Source of the DNA: Pseudomonadota bacterium
Lineage (GTDB): Bacteria; Pseudomonadota; Alphaproteobacteria; UBA8366; JADFVY01
Direction of reading: 5' to 3'
Length of the DNA: 12,932 nt
Assembly: GCA_015222795.1 (NCBI GenBank)
Contig: JADFVY010000236.1
Coordinates: 1 to 12,932 of the forward strand
How positions within the stretch are numbered: position 1 is the stretch's first letter; each line of letters begins with the position of its first letter. Positions 12,835 to 12,932 of the stretch are shown piece by piece. Position numbers and translations under genes: made by a program. The notes under the pieces are model-generated. The model did not search any database, was not told the origin of the DNA, and worked only from the letters and a program-made list of their open reading frames with translations.

Positions 12835-12932
12835 ATGGATTTCGAGAATTACACCGAACGGTCTCGCGGTTTCATTCAGGCCGCGCAGAATCTGGCCCTT
12901 CGCGAAGGGCATCAGCGGCTGACGCCGGAACA
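12835..12932 (+). CDS. clpB: ATP-dependent chaperone ClpB, first 32 codons (3' end outside the window)
   Basis: The fragment reads MDFENYTERSRGFIQAAQNL and continues ALREGHQRLTPE, the standard beginning of the ClpB N-terminal (Clp_N) domain. ClpB is a hexameric AAA+ disaggregase that works with DnaK to rescue aggregated proteins after heat stress. The ATP-binding domains lie beyond the window. The ATG at 12835 matches the family start and has AGGAA (12826-12830) four bases upstream. An in-frame ATG at 12817, preceded by a GAGGGGG tract, would add six residues (MGNRND). I prefer the downstream start because homologues begin MDFE or MNFE. The likely heat-shock promoter lies upstream, and clpB next to DUF4167-prmC-prfA is a known alphaproteobacterial neighbourhood, here split by the minus-strand patatin-MOSC pair. 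Confidence 0.95.
   Translation, partial: MDFENYTERSRGFIQAAQNLALREGHQRLTPE

Overview
The window looks like core chromosome of a GC-rich alphaproteobacterium, possibly from the Rhodospirillales or a related early-branching group. The evidence is the gene order lysC-ptsP, the DUF4167 gene (a family largely confined to Alphaproteobacteria) next to prfA-prmC and clpB, and the close match of each protein to its alphaproteobacterial family pattern. No mobile element, CRISPR array, rRNA, tRNA or phage gene was found. The lineage is inferred from protein patterns only.

Layout, left to right. The 3' end of lysC (two ACT domains) is followed by ptsP, the first enzyme of the nitrogen phosphotransferase system. 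A 276-base non-coding gap leads to a RodZ-like membrane protein, which precedes ispG and hisS; E. coli has the same rodZ-ispG-hisS order. From ispG onward five genes are packed like an operon: ispG, hisS, a glutamyl-tRNA reductase (hemA), prfA and prmC. The gaps are 22, 2 and 3 bases, then a 4-base overlap. A 221-base leader precedes the DUF4167 gene. Facing it on the minus strand is a two-gene unit, a patatin-like phospholipase and then a MOSC-domain protein, overlapping by 16 bases. The window ends with the first 32 codons of clpB, divergent from the patatin gene.

How the genes fit together. PrfA terminates translation and PrmC methylates its GGQ glutamine. HisS and HemA both act on aminoacyl-tRNA substrates (HemA uses glutamyl-tRNA). 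IspG feeds isoprenoid synthesis. ClpB is a heat-shock disaggregase, and a plausible RpoH-type promoter lies upstream of it.

This is mostly a housekeeping region and I see no clearly new multi-gene system. The points most worth a second look are: a glutamyl-tRNA reductase, unusual in a class that normally makes 5-aminolevulinate with ALA synthase, which has replacements at several usually conserved positions; a near-perfect 21-bp dyad over the putative patatin promoter; the structured leader of the DUF4167 gene; and mutually exclusive hairpins upstream of ispG.
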